From Alectoria sarmentosa (lineage: Eukaryota > Ascomycota > Lecanoromycetes > Lecanorales > Parmeliaceae), in assembly GCA_009733775.1 (NCBI GenBank), contig WOGZ01000030.1, forward strand, positions 62,001 to 126,000: a stretch of 64,000 bases of DNA, written 5' to 3'. Below are positions 1 to 12,133 of the stretch, in pieces; within the stretch, counting starts at the first letter, position 1; the number at the start of each line of letters is the position of its first letter. Made by a program: the position numbers and the translations under genes. The notes below the pieces were generated by a model. It saw nothing but the letters and a program-made list of their open reading frames with translations. It was not told the origin of the DNA and searched no databases.

Positions 1-151
1 CGTACATTCGCTGATGACCTCTGCTATGCTCGCGAAATGTAACGTCAAATAATTTACTCTCTGCCAGCGCCATACTATCCTTCGCTATGCTGACAGGAAT
101 TTGGGCATGAACGTCATACCTATTAAGCCAACAACAATGGCGGATGCTTTT

Positions 152-3100
152 CTACGAGCGTGTAGAGCCCTTGGTTGGATAAGGGTACCTCTCCGTTAAC
201 TCCTCCACCTTGGGGATGAGGTCGACAATGCGGAATGGTTTGGAAACGACATCGTCCTGCAATGAGTCAATTCTGCGGTTCGTCGCTGATTTTTTTGTGG
301 AAACGTACCATGCCAACATCCATAGCCGTATCAATCTGCTCGCTGCGCGCATTGGCAGTCACAGCAATGATCGGCACATGGCTGACTATCTCCCCTTTCT
401 TCTCTAGATGACGAATCTCTTTCGTACACGTCAAGCCATCCATAATCGGCATTTCCTGATCCATGAGTATAACGCTAATTTCCAATCCGTCGCGCCCATT
501 TGGTTTCCAAAAGGTGGATTCTCTCAGGCGGTCGAGGCATTCGCCACCGTGGTTGGCGACGTGCACGTTGCAGCCCATGTTGCGGAGCTGTTTGCTCAGC
601 ACTTTTTGATTGACAAGGTTATCTTCCACGATGAGTATCTTGAGGGAATTTTTGGGGATAGGCTTTTGCGACAGGGAAATTTCCGAGGTCTGCAAGGATG
701 GGGCGACGCCCTTGAGAGACGTGGGTATTGCATGTTTACCTGTGGACGGCTTACGCGCGCCTGCTCCAGGGAATTGGTCCACGTCATCTTTGGGGGCTGT
801 AGATCTTCGAGCCTTGACATAGAAAGCAAATGTGCTCCCCTCTCCTGCCCTGGACGCTACGCCAATCTCACCCCCTTGTAGTTCTACAAGCTCGCGAGAG
901 ATAAACAAACCGAGCCCTGATCCGCCATACTGTACGTGTGTCCTAGGGCTTGCTTGAGAGAAACGGATGAAGAGAAGCTTCTTTTCGTCGTCGGTGAGGC
1001 CACGACCAGTGTCTTGAACGGCGAAGTGCAGGTAGACTTTTTCGCCTGTGCCCCAATCCGGGCTTTTGGTAAGGTCCTTTTTCTTCGATCTTGGTGGAAA
1101 GTACGAGACAATGCTGCCGTCTTTCGAAGGCCGTTCTAGAGATGCTGCGAGGGTCACGTTGATGATGCGTTTCTCCTGAGTTGTGGTGAATTTGATTGCG
1201 TTTGTCGTAAGATTAATGAGGACCTGTAGCAGCCGTGATGGATCCAATTTCACCCACTCTATGCCAAGCTTCTCGATGGACTCATCAACTCTGAAGTTTA
1301 GCTTGATGTCTGCCGTGTGCACCTCACCATCGAACATCTTCAGTGCTCGCTGAACCACAGTTTTTGGCATGACCTCGCATGGCGTTACCAATAGCAGCGC
1401 TGAGTCCAGTTTCGACAGGGTTAGAATATCATCGACAATTCGCTTTTGATGTTGTGCACAAAGAGCAATAATACCGGACGCATCGATTGCGTTTTGCACC
1501 GACTCCCCAACCGGCCCTTGCGAAAATTTGCTCCCTTGGAGATCTGTCATCGACGTCGTGATTTCGTCTGCGCACTGCAAAATAGCACTTAAAGGATTTC
1601 GCATCTCGTGGCTCGTGATATCAATAAAATTCTCCTGTTGTCGTTTCATTTCAACAGCCTCTTCCATCCTCCTCTTCTCGAAATGTTCTGCCCACTTCTG
1701 CTGGCTGATATTTGTAATGCTACCAAAGATGACCTTGACTTTGCCGTCTTCACCTCTTTCTGGAAAGGCGCTGGCCAGTGCCCATGTGTCGCCTTTGTTT
1801 CCATTTTGGTCAATCCACGTTGTCTTGAAGCGCAATTCAGCATTCAGAGGGACCGCATTGTGAACGAGGTCTGACCACAACTTTCTTACAGCTGCTTTGT
1901 CTTCATCTTTGACAGAATTCATCCACTCGTCAGTGCCCTCGAGGCCTTTTGGTACTTTCGATATCTCGTACCACTTCTCGTTACAATATGCGATCTTTCC
2001 CGTAGAATCCGCGATGAATATTCCTACTGGGGCAAATTCGGCCATGCGTGTAAATTTGGTCTCGCTCTCCACCGCCTCTTGGGTTCGTGCCGCTAACTGC
2101 TCTGATAGCTCGATCCGATCCTGAGCTGCGAGTCGCGCAGCTCGCCTGCCTCTAGCAATCTCCTCTTCAAAAAGAACAACAGAAGCCATAGCTGTGGCCA
2201 GTTGCCGACTCAAAAGCTGCACGTAAAGACTATAGTCATCATCATAGGGTCTCCGAGGATTTACACCCATGACGAGGAAGCCCAAGGTTGACTCGCCGCC
2301 GGTCAGATGGACAGGACAGCACACAGCGGCTGTACATGGATCACCAAACCCTCGCCACTCAATACCTTCAAGAAACTTCGCATCAAGGGTGCCATCTTCA
2401 ACCGATAAGAATATCGGTCGGTCGCCTTTAATGGTTTCGCGGAAGACCCTCGCAAAATATTCACTCCCATTTCTCAGATCAATAATCGGCGCTGCCGCCG
2501 GATGTCCATTGGGTATGCCAAGTGAGCCTTCGAGTAAGCATAGCTTGACTCCCGTATTGCTGTTGGGATGCATCGATGACGCGTCGCTGTCAGCGTCGTC
2601 CGTAATTGAATACAAAAGTACGAAAGGAGAATCATGCTCGTTGTATTCCAGACCCCTCAAACATTGTTGCCAGAAGCTCTTCAGATCCCGCGCTGAAGTG
2701 GTCTTTTCCCCGACTTCTCGAAGTGTCAACATCCGTCGCTCTGCAACTTTCCGTCGAGTCTTTTCAAAGGCTGGATTGTACAGACCGACGACAGTGCCGT
2801 CAGATCCGACAAGAGGAATGATTGACCAAGAAAAGTAAGTTTCTTCCAATTGTCCCTCTTCAAATGCTCTTTGGATAAAGAGGCAATCATCGTCCTTCAT
2901 TGTCGCTTGCCCTGTTGTGGTGGCGTTGTGGAAGACCCCTTCTACGGAATCCCAAATTTCCGCCCAGGCATCACGGTAGCTTTGACCCATTAATTTAGGA
3001 TGCTTCTGTCCCGCCAGCAGTATGTAGGCTTCGTTGTAGATTGCAATCAAGTCGGGACCCCAGTACATAGCTGCAGGATGCGGGCTCGCCATTATAAGGT

Positions 3101-4700
3101 TGCACATGCTACGAAGTTCGGGTGCCCACTCCTCAATGGGACCCAACTGTGTTGACGCCCAGTCGATACTCCTTGTGAATTGGATGTGACGAGGTAGAGC
3201 TGGAGAGTTGGGCAGTCGAGTCCAGTCAAAGAAACCCTGCTCATTGTGTGGATAAATTTCAAAATGGTCGAGATCTCCAGCACAAGCAGCTCGCAAGATA
3301 GCTTCACTATTACGTGAACTATGAGGTGAGCTTGTTACCGATTCTGGTTTTGACATTGATCTTATAGGCAGATCGTGTCCGGTGCGCATACCAGCTTTTT
3401 GGCGATGTTTTAGATGCCGACCGGGCTCGTTGTCCTGTCCTGACGGATCCCTTCGATGAACTCCGGTGCTGCTGCGTTGTTCTTCCACCGACAAAGAGAT
3501 GCGGGCATTGCCAAAATAATCTTGTGGTTCTTCCTCGATGCTTTGAACCCCGTCAATAGGAGTGGCAATGAATGCTTCACCCTCTTTACCCAGTGACGAA
3601 TTGGATGGGAACCCCATAGATGGCGGATTTGAGACGAGGGCGGCCTTGGCCGAATCTGGGTTGCCTCGAATCACTCGAAATCGTTTCCTGAGTGAGCAAC
3701 TGGTCCAAGTGGCTCCAGCATAAAAGAACGAAGGAAGAGCAACATCAAGGGACTCATGATCTTTCACATAGCTCATAGACCAAGCCTTGAAGTCTGAAAA
3801 AGCGGATGTTGCAGTAAGACCGGGAGACACTTGACCCGCTCTGCCCGAGATCATCTCCAACGCTGGGGGAGAGGCCCTCAGTGAAGCGTTGGCGAAGATG
3901 ATCTTGATAGGTCCAGGCTCATAGTTTGATTGCTCGCCCAGGTCCAGGATGAACGTCGGACGCTCATCTTGCTCCAGCAACTCAATCACACCCACTTGGT
4001 TGAGTATGTGGACTGCACTAGGCTTTCCTCCGCTGTCCGGCGACTTTGCTCCCTTGCTTGAGGTGCCTAAATAGCTGCGGCCACTACCACTTGGTGTGCG
4101 AGGAGCCAAGGGCAGAGATGGACTACCTGCATTCATAGAACCTCGCGCCAACTTCAAAGTTCTTACTCCCCCTGTATCCTCTTTGTTTGCCTTGCTCAAC
4201 ATCCTTACGCCTGCCTCGGAACTCGAAAGGCGGTAAGGCAAGGTCGGTCGCTGACTGGGCTGGTCTGAAAATAAGGGAGGCGCCGGAGCGAATCCGTCGT
4301 CAGAGGGGTGCCGTCCACGACTAATAGAATGAAGGTCACGTCGAGATCGATGCCGAATATCCTGTTTCTTTGGAGGGGGCGGTCCACCTGCGGTGGAAAG
4401 ATGTGGTGATACCCGAGACGAAGCACGCTTTTTGCTCGCCGAAGAAAATGACGGGTCGCTGCAAGGGTCACTCTGGAAATTCGTGTTCCATAGCGCGCTG
4501 TAGGCTGATTTGAAAGGTTCAGATGTAACTTGAATGGCGTCTGCGCGCTCTGCAGCGCTGTCCTTGATGGAAGTGTGGGTGTTGGGCCTGGCAGTGCTTG
4601 AGTTTCTTGACCGCTTGCCGAGCGTTGGAGATGTGGACTCTGGGCCTTGTTCACTAATGAAGCTATCCGGCGCGGTGAAGATGGACTGAGAAACATTCAT
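152..4700 (-). CDS. hybrid histidine kinase (PAS-GAF-PAS-HisKA-HATPase-REC)
   Basis: Two-component phosphorelay sensor, predicted cytosolic (no membrane segment seen). The model has two exons, 4700-309 and 256-152, with a 52-nt GTACGT...GCAG intron, giving about 1498 aa. The longest open frame begins at a TTG (4736); the first ATG is 4700. Order: a Ser/Pro-rich low-complexity N-terminus (to about residue 210), a PAS-like stretch (about 220-340), a second PAS around 510-620 (DWASTQLGPIEEW...), a GAF-like region, a PAS at about 880-990 (FAPVGIFIADSTGKI), then the H-box SHEMRNPLSA (phosphoacceptor His near 1029). HATPase N-box (NLTTNAIKF, about 1165), DTGRG and GGSGLGLFI follow, then a receiver domain from about 1352 with IVEDN and the acceptor Asp in LMDQEMP (near 1407). 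The intron must be removed to restore the conserved receiver Lys (VVSKPF). Fungal HHK class not assigned. The kinase identity is near certain. Confidence 0.93.
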
Positions 4701-6029
4701 AGAGGCTGCGGCGCAACCATTTGAGCTCCCTGACAATAATGTTCATAAGAGCATAGAGAGGGTGTTCGGGTCGGATGGTTGCGCCTGACACAAGGAAGAC
4801 TTCATAGTATTAGAATGCAAACACCACCACGACGGTCGATTCCCAGGCGGATAGGACAAGTGATGAGCTCGGAAGATGGAGTGCAGGAATGCAGATTGGT
4901 GCAGGGTATAGGTACCTATATTGCCTTTGTTTTATTAGATGTGTATAGAGGATTAGTAGAGCTTGAGAAAGTGATAGTGAGGTAGCTGGTATCACGTACG
5001 AGTACAGAGAAGAGAGGTAGGTAGGTAAGGTACTTTCTACTACTCTACTACTAATAAATTCTCGGGAGCACCTTCCTTTACAAAGTCAGCCACAGCCGAG
5101 CGCTCTACGCTAAACGGCAGGAAAACGTCATATCGCATCAACTCTCAAATCCTAACTCTCGACTCTCGACTCTCAACCTGAGCATCTCCACATCTCCATA
5201 TCATACTCACAAACAGTATTTATTCTTCCGTCTTTGCATCTGTTTCTTCATCTATTCACTTGTCTTTTCCAAACATTCAATTATTCAATTGTTCAATTGT
5301 TCCCCTTTTCTTTTCTTTTTTTTTCTTTCTTTTTTTGCCCTCTTCTTCCCTTCATTCAATCGTCGAAATGAGATCGAGAGAATCGTCGATGCATACGAGG
5401 TCAAATCACAAAGTATTGGTAGGTTACCGTAGAAACTACTACTAGTCATTTGCGCAGAAACTCTTCCACTTCATGAACTTTCGTCCTACGGTGGCCGAGT
5501 AGGGCATGAGGCTATGCCCAACCTCGAATATCTTCTGCCATGACCTCGTACTAGTACCCCATCTGTTTCTTTGCAATTCAAGCAGAGCAAAAAGTTCTGA
5601 ATGATTGCACAAACGCAGCAGAAGCGGTGAACAGGGGAGCCCCGAGGTGTGACTGTTCCTCGCATGTTTGCCCATCAAATCTGCTTAAAGATCAAACGCC
5701 CAAAGCAACCTACCTGACCTTCTGGGCTTGAAAGGACCTCGGAATTGAGCTAGGCCATACCGCGGAAAATCTCCGCTTGGGGGACTGAGGAACATGTCTC
5801 AAGTCTGTAATCTTTGGCTCGAAAACAAGTACTTAGGTACCTTAGATTCTCCATGAGACGCTACAATGCTCGCTTGCTACCTGATGCTCCGACTCCCTAA
5901 CATCACATGCCAAACTCATCTCTCTCAGCCAAGATCAACCTTGATGAACAAGAAGTACCTGCTACTTCTATTTCCAATTTTGAAAGCCCACCCTTCTCTC
6001 GCTGATCCACCAGCCCACCCAAGGCTAAA
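4701..6029. other. intergenic, divergent promoter region of the histidine kinase and VPS28
   Basis: No convincing gene in 1.3 kb. It holds islands of the GTAGGTA/TAAGGTAC type (about 5015-5035 and 5829-5845), a short GACTCTC tandem (5154-5175), and a pyrimidine-rich tract at 5290-5350. Small open frames here have no recognisable similarity. Confidence 0.6.
5154..5175. repeat. short tandem repeat, unit CGACTCT
   Basis: About three copies of a 7-bp unit in the histidine kinase/VPS28 intergenic region. Confidence 0.6.
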
Positions 6030-6754
6030 ATGGATTCAAAGCAGGAAGTGAAGCTCTCAGAGACAGCTGCGGAAAGGGATCTGAATGATTCTCTCGCAGA
6101 GATTTACAGCATCATCATTACCCTTGACGGCCTGGAAAAGGCCTACATCAAAGACTCGATTCCGGAAACAGAATACACAGAGATATGCAGTCGCTTGCTA
6201 AAGCAGTACAAGTTCAATCTGAGCGATGACACCGTCGCCCGGTCCTTTGTAGATTTAGAAACGTTCAAGCGGCAGTGGGACGTAAGATCTCCACTGCATC
6301 CAAAAGGCTGTTGTTTACTCTAGGCGATCTCTAACAACGCCAGATCGAATGTCCCCGCGCAACCGAACGCCTTCGAGTCAATCTCCCTGCAACCATCGCC
6401 GACCCCTCCAACTCGCACCCCTCTACCTCCAACCCCCATCCCTCGACCACTCCTTCCCAACCCTCGGCCTCCGGCTCCAAGATCTTGCTTGCAACGGAGA
6501 ACTTCATAACCTTCCTCGACGCCCTGAAGCTCAACATGCTTTCCAAAGATGCTCTACATCCATTGTTGGCCGAGCTGATACAATCCGTAAACGGGGTAAC
6601 GTTGGAAGACTTTGAAGGAAGACCAAAGATCATCAGCTGGTTGATTCGCTTAAACGGCATGAGGGCGCAGGAAGAACTGTCGGAGGGAGAAGCGAGAGAG
6701 TTGGTTTTTGAGATGGAGGGGGCATACGCTGGATTCAAGAAAACACTAAATTGA
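6030..6754 (+). CDS. VPS28: ESCRT-I subunit VPS28
   Basis: Subunit of ESCRT-I, which sorts ubiquitinated cargo into multivesicular endosomes. Two exons, 6030-6281 and 6344-6754, with a 62-nt GTAAGA...CCAG intron, give 220 aa, the usual size for the family. The N-terminal half (core-binding domain) shows the LAEIYSIIITLDGLEKAYIKD motif region and the FKRQWD end just before the splice. The C-terminal half is the four-helix domain (LLATENFITFLDALKL, then FEGRPKIISWLIRLN) that contacts ESCRT-II. A 25-residue Ser/Pro/Thr-rich linker joins the halves. The intron keeps phase 0 and gives a continuous match. Divergent from the upstream histidine kinase. Confidence 0.95.
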
Positions 6755-7411
6755 AAATCAGAAGGAACCATGCCATCGAATTATGAGCTTCTCTACAGAT
6801 ACCTCCCTGCCAAAACGCCGTCTTCTGGGGGCCTGAGCGTCGCAGTAGGTCGAAGCAAGCTTCGTGTATCCCTTTTCAGTCGAAATGACCGGCTATGTAC
6901 CTCGTCGTAGCACTTTGTCGACATCCGTCTGAAAATTGTATGGAGTATCGTCTACCAGATTGCCCGGGCTCGAACGTATAGCTGGTACGTATGTCCGCCA
7001 AGCAAGGGCTGCAAACAAGCACCGAAGACTAAGGAGACCGGGCAGCAGCGAATGAAGCAGGCAATGGGCGAAAGAATCATGCTCTATTACTTCAACGTGA
7101 TCTCAGAAGACAAGAAGGGCCGAGAGGCGAGTCAAAAGGCTCGCTTTCCTTGTCCGGGCCATCTATCAAATGTAGCACTTGGTGAAGGCATAACAATATA
7201 CCACAAGATGCTAACTACTTCATTTAAAAACAGTCTTGACACAAAGTGCCTGTAAGCTAAATATGGAAGGGATTTTTGGGAGTCATGATGCTGGGTACAT
7301 TGCCTTGCGAGCCCCGGTAGTGACTGTGCCTCCCAGAGAGCTGTAGAGAGTACGTTGGCAGCTTTCATGTTTGCCAGCACCAGGCGCGGGCCGCTCTCCT
7401 CTACTACCGCG
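6755..7411. other. intergenic between convergent VPS28 and the Ca2+/H+ exchanger
   Basis: 3' flanks of two convergent genes. Short open frames (for example 7052-7255) show no codon structure or motif I can support. Confidence 0.6.
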
Positions 7412-10295
7412 TCATAGCATTCTGAACAACTTTTTCACCGCATCTGCGCCACCAACCGTACTTTGCTCATCCGAGTCCGGATAGAAGAACGCTGCCAAGG
7501 CAATGATCACATACGCTGCAATCAATAACGCCCCTTCCAGATAGTTGCTCCGTCCATCCAGCACTAGGAAATTCACTATGAATGCACTCACAAACAAGCT
7601 GATCGTTTCGAACAACGAAAAGTAGAGACTCATGTCTTTATTTAGAATCCAGCCAAGCAGCACAATCACCGGTGTCACAAACAGTGCAATCTGAATGCTA
7701 CTTCCCACAGCAACGCCGATGGCAAGGTCCATCTTGTTCTTGCTAGCAACAGTGACAGCCGTGACGTGCTCGGCAGCATTACCAACTATTGGGAGGATGA
7801 TGAGACCCACAAACGCTTCCGAGACGTTTGTATTGTCCACGAGATAATTGATGCTTGCCACTAGAAACTCAGCGCAAACGGCAACGAGTCCGGTCGACAC
7901 GAGAAGCAGGATTATAGCTGAGGTACGGGACATGTATTTTTGGGGCGGAACAGCCTCTCTGCTATCGACTGGGTGCGCTGAATTGACTGGTAGCACATAA
8001 GGTTGAGGTTGCAGTGGCGGTACCGTCTGGGCCTGGCGTGCTGCTTGGACTTGATTGAGGCGACTAGGGAGAGAATTCGAGCGGTGCAGTGCCCGAGGTG
8101 TGATACCAGTAATTGGAGCTCCGCTTGGCGTCAGACTCGTTGGGTTCGCGGTTGAAAAGACGGTGCTCGACAGCATCTTGGGCATTGCTGGCATTGCCGG
8201 CACTACGTCGCGAACAGAGAGACCACGTATGTTAAATGGACGCTTTGGCGAGCTTCCGGGATGACTTTGAATGTCCTGTGCAAACTCAACATGAGGAGAG
8301 ACTGGTCTATTGCCATCCGATGGTCTCGAGGATGCAGGCTTCTCGGATACATTTATTTCCTTCTCGTCCTTGTTTCCCGATCTGCGATACCCCTTCTTCG
8401 ATCTCTTCTTTGGCTTGGCTTCGGGTGATTTGCTACCGAGACCTCCTTTCTCATTCTCAAAATCCCGGAAATTGATCGTAGTATCCCTTCTAGCGACTGA
8501 GCGGACGTCATATTCGCCGTCAGTATCAGCTTCGTCACCACTGGTAATGCCGCCCAACACAGGTGAGGGTAGAGGAGGGTAATCAGGTCGAAGGTCTGCG
8601 AGAGCTATATCGTTTTGTTCGATGTTGTGTGCAAATGTGGAGGCTGATGGTGTGCGTAAAGTTGAGGGTACGGAAGGTGTGTCCTTTGAGCTTGCACTGG
8701 ACTTACGGCGTCTTCTGCCCCTCAGAACTCTTTTGATACGCTTGGCGGTCGTGTTTGATCCCGAAGATCCATCTGTGTCAATACCGCTTGAAGAGCTCGA
8801 AGTGTCTGATGAGCTAGAGGAACCCAGCATTTCGGCCAAAACGCCGGGGTAAGATTCTTCGTCGATCACATGCTGTGGTGTACTTTGGTACATGTACGCG
8901 TGCGATTTCATTTGAAAAAGCAGGTATAATACATACACCAAAAGTAGAATCTTCCACAGGTTAGTGGCTAAGCGGCATCAAGAGTTGTTGAAGAACTCAC
9001 AATACTTGTACCTCTGCTGATTTGTAGTACTGCCTTGTCGGCGGTCGCGCTATCAGTGAACGAGGCATGGAAAGCAGTCTGTAAACGCCAACGGCCGTCA
9101 GTCTTGATGAACATCAAGAGTTTGGTATTATTGGACTAAGGGTTGGGAACAAATGCAGGCAGTCAAGAAGGATTTCGTTACGTTGCTTACCGGTAAAAGT
9201 AGGCTCATGACGCTCAAACTGAGTAGACATGCGCTCATTTGTGTAACAGTACTGTTGTAAATCTGCAATTTTGTCAATCTTGATCACGATCCTTAAAACC
9301 TTGCATACCTGTTCACGGAAGCGAAGCCCACCAAACAAAAAGCACATGCCAAGGATGAGTAGGAGGTTGGCGAGAATTGATCCCAGAAGCGAGGCTTGGA
9401 CAATCTGGATTTCATCCTTTGAAAAGGTCAGTCTGAGACATGAGAAGAGCGGATTGAAAGCACGGACCTTGGTAAGAGCAATGCTGTGGTTAGTAGCATG
9501 GCAAGAGTAAGCTTATGCAACATAAGATGTACCATGGAACGAGGCTGAGGGACACAAGGGGCAGGTGACAAAGAACGCAATCGAGTTGCAGGTGCTTTTT
9601 CGGGCTACCCATGGCTCTCTTGTCTATTGTCGGTTAGGTAAAACATACATGCTGTAGAACGGTCAATAGAATTATGGGAGCCGAAGTGACGGAACATACA
9701 AAATGATGAGCTCTACTGCATTGCCGAAGGTAATGTTCATCAGGGCTCCAATGGTGTCACCCAAGTCGCTAGCAACACTTTCCGTGGCATGACTCAGTAG
9801 GCCAGCAAGTGGTATGATGGCAATGGCATTAATTGCAAAGACGATGGTCTTATTTACACCGGCTGCCTGGACAGCTATGCCCACGGGGACAAATACCAGA
9901 AGGGTGTTGAGCCAACTTGAGAACAAGACTTCTTTACAGGCTTCGTAGAAGCAAATGAGGATGTTGGGTTTTTCTTCTGGCTCTATGGAGGAAGGTGCCT
10001 CTTCATGTTCGACGTCAGGCGGAGGAGGAGCTGGTGGTGGTAAGGCTGACGAGGTGTTTTCGGCCACATGATTGCTTGTGGCATTCGCGGAGGCTGTGTG
10101 TTGATTCGAATGGACCGTTGAGGTTTGGGGTCCAACGAGTACGTCTGCATCGCTGTGGGTATTTGGATTGGTCAGAGGGAGGGCAGGACGCTTATCGTCT
10201 GCTCCAAAGGGATTGTCCGAGGCATGCGCTTTGGCTTTGCGGGAAAAAGACCTAATACGATCTAATAAACTCGGCTCGTCAGGAGATTCCACCAT
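7412..10295 (-). CDS. CAX-type vacuolar Ca2+/H+ exchanger with long central loop
   Basis: Cation/proton antiporter of the CaCA superfamily, expected in the vacuolar membrane. Six exons: 10295-9700, 9483-9468 (16 nt), 9416-9309, 9262-9191, 9078-9001 and 8950-7412, giving 802 aa. Phase is kept at every junction. The first repeat carries GNAVELI running through the 16-nt exon into FIALTKDEIQIVQAS, then SLLGSILANLLLILG. The second repeat has PIVGNAAEHVTAV and AVGSSIQIALFV. These two GNA(V/A)E motifs are the transport signature. About 300 residues of Ser/Lys/Arg-rich, probably disordered sequence separate the repeats, making it about twice the length of yeast Vcx1. Long-loop CAX proteins exist in filamentous fungi. 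The N-terminal 100 residues are also low complexity. Substrate (Ca2+ versus Mn2+) cannot be read from sequence. Confidence 0.93.
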
Positions 10296-10307
10296 CTGGG
10301 TTGTAAG

Positions 10308-10350
10308 AAAGAAAGGAAGAAGGGATGGAAGGAAGGAAGGAAGGAATGAG
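10308..10350. repeat. GGAA-rich microsatellite
   Basis: Imperfect (GGAA)n/(GAAA)n run just upstream of the CAX start codon, probably in its 5' leader. Confidence 0.7.
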
Positions 10351-10804
10351 GGAAGATGTAGAGACTAAGGGTTGATGAGTAGTGGAGTGCAAATAAGCAA
10401 GCACGACGGTTTGAATGAACTTTTGGATGGACGTTTGATGCACGTTCGGATTGTTAATTGATGAAGTCAGGTACCCATATTAAATGTCAGTCAGTCGCGC
10501 TAGAGTGAACAAGGCTTAAAGCAAAATGAATCTCAGCAACCCCGCGAGTTCCGGAAGCAACTCCCCACAATCAGCTAGGTAAGGTAGGTAGAAGATATTG
10601 GCGAATACGAGAGGTGATCACCCTGCACCATTGGTCTTGAAATACTAAGCACTCTAGAGTAACCATGACCAGATCGTATGCATTCCTCGACCTCACCTAT
10701 AAAAAGCTACTACCCTCGCATTTTCTCCTGGCAGATCGAGCCAGGCAGGAGCAGCAGCAGTCTTTACTCTTGGCGCTTTGTCTCCGATTATCCAAGAAAA
10801 ACTT

Positions 10805-10822
10805 CATCATCATCAACGTCAA

Positions 10823-10857
<35 letters not shown>

Positions 10858-10873
10858 ATATCATCATCATCAC
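10805..10873. repeat. (ATC)n trinucleotide microsatellite
   Basis: Around 20 ATC units with two interruptions, upstream of the MBL-fold gene. It produces poly-Ser or poly-Asp frames on either strand that are not taken as coding. Confidence 0.85.
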
Positions 10874-11038
10874 TCACGCCACGCTCCAAGATCTTCAAAG
10901 CCCCGAGGAACCATCCTCTTTGTACGGATGCCATAATGTTCACTCTACTACACACAGCCGCAGCTCGCGAGCCTTGGCAGTGAACATGGTCGTGCATCTT
11001 CCCTACACGGCGTGCTCATTAATGTTAATCTTGTGGTA

Positions 11039-12133
11039 ATGGACGCTCCCTCTCTACAGCTTCAGGAGACCCTCAATGGCTCCATTCAAAAAGCAATGTT
11101 GTCGCACCGACCTATTTTGACGCACCTGAATGCGGATACATCATGGCTACTCCAGCTGCCCTATCCTCCAGATGCGGAACGGCCTCCAGGGCGATCACGA
11201 TGGAACATCGTCTTTGACCCATGGCTGACTGGTGGTCAGTCTGATGTCGCCTACTGGTTTAGTCAGCAATGGCACGCAGTCAAATCAAGCGTCCAGACCA
11301 TGGCTGAGCTTAATGACCTGTTGCGGAAGATAGAGAAGATGGCGCAACTCGGTGCATCAAGTTCAGGCGAACGGAATTCTGATTATGTTGACCAAGATTC
11401 GAACCAGTCGTACATTGATGCAGTCATCATATCTCATGAATTCACAGACCACTGTAATAAACGTACGCTTCTTGAACTCGATCCTGGAACGCCTGTTTTT
11501 GCAACCAAGTCCGCGGCTGATCTGATACGATCCTGGGATCATTTCAGAACAGTACAAGAAACACCGCCGTTTTCCGCAACAGATTCTGATTGGAGAAATA
11601 CCTCACTCGATCCATTGCCCAAGTGGCTTGGAGTCTCAAGAATGGTCACTGAGAGTGATGCTCTGTACTACCACTCAGCAATATTAGTGACGTTCGATTT
11701 GTATTCCATAGACGTCAAGGGACCTTTGTCAGTCCTCAACGCAGCGGAGGCAATTGTATATACACCTCATGGCATCCATGCAAAAGACCTTGGTCATCTG
11801 CCTTTGGCCACCCCTGCTGTAAGGACTCTTGCGCTGCTCCACGGCCTACACGATATCAAGATCAGTGTCAAGCAGCTCAACCTTGGCGCTCATAATGGGC
11901 TTCAAGCGCAGAGAATATGTCAAGCTAAATATTGGGTATCAACGCACGACGAAATCAAGAAAGGATCTGGCTTGATTACGCCTTTCTTGTATCGAACGGT
12001 ACTGACATTGCAAGAAGCAATAGAGCAGGAAAAGAGAGCAAAAGGGAGTATTTCAGATGAAAGCGAGCTATCGGATGTGAGAGAAGTTGCCTTTGTGGAG
12101 TTATCAAACGGCGAGAGCTTGCTACTCGTCTGA
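11039..12133 (+). CDS. metallo-beta-lactamase-fold protein (UlaG-like), altered metal motif
   Basis: Single-exon gene, 364 aa from the ATG at 11039 (an in-frame ATG at 11012 would add 9 residues). The fold is suggested by FDPWLTGGQSDVAYWF near the N-terminus, the AVIISHEFTDHCNK segment at about residue 130, and a distal EAIVYTPHGIHA segment. In the metal-dependent family the central motif is HxHxDH; here it reads H-E-F-T-D-H, so the second His is Phe while Asp and the last His remain. Reaction unknown: either a hydrolase with a changed metal site or a non-catalytic relative. Nothing nearby links it to a pathway. Confidence 0.72.
   Translation: MDAPSLQLQETLNGSIQKAMLSHRPILTHLNADTSWLLQLPYPPDAERPPGRSRWNIVFDPWLTGGQSDVAYWFSQQWHAVKSSVQTMAELNDLLRKIEKMAQLGASSSGERNSDYVDQDSNQSYIDAVIISHEFTDHCNKRTLLELDPGTPVFATKSAADLIRSWDHFRTVQETPPFSATDSDWRNTSLDPLPKWLGVSRMVTESDALYYHSAILVTFDLYSIDVKGPLSVLNAAEAIVYTPHGIHAKDLGHLPLATPAVRTLALLHGLHDIKISVKQLNLGAHNGLQAQRICQAKYWVSTHDEIKKGSGLITPFLYRTVLTLQEAIEQEKRAKGSISDESELSDVREVAFVELSNGESLLLV

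Larger units (their letters stand above)
10296..11038. other. intergenic, divergent promoter of CAX and MBL-fold gene
   Basis: Contains a GGAA-rich run (10308-10350), TAGGTAAGGTAGGTAG near 10575, and an ATC trinucleotide tract (10805-10873). An open frame across the ATC tract (10665-11039) is low complexity and is not called. Confidence 0.6.

Noticed and set aside
10665..11039. 124-codon frame upstream of the MBL-fold gene
   Set aside because: Dominated by the ATC repeat (poly-Ile/Ser in adjacent frames); not coding.
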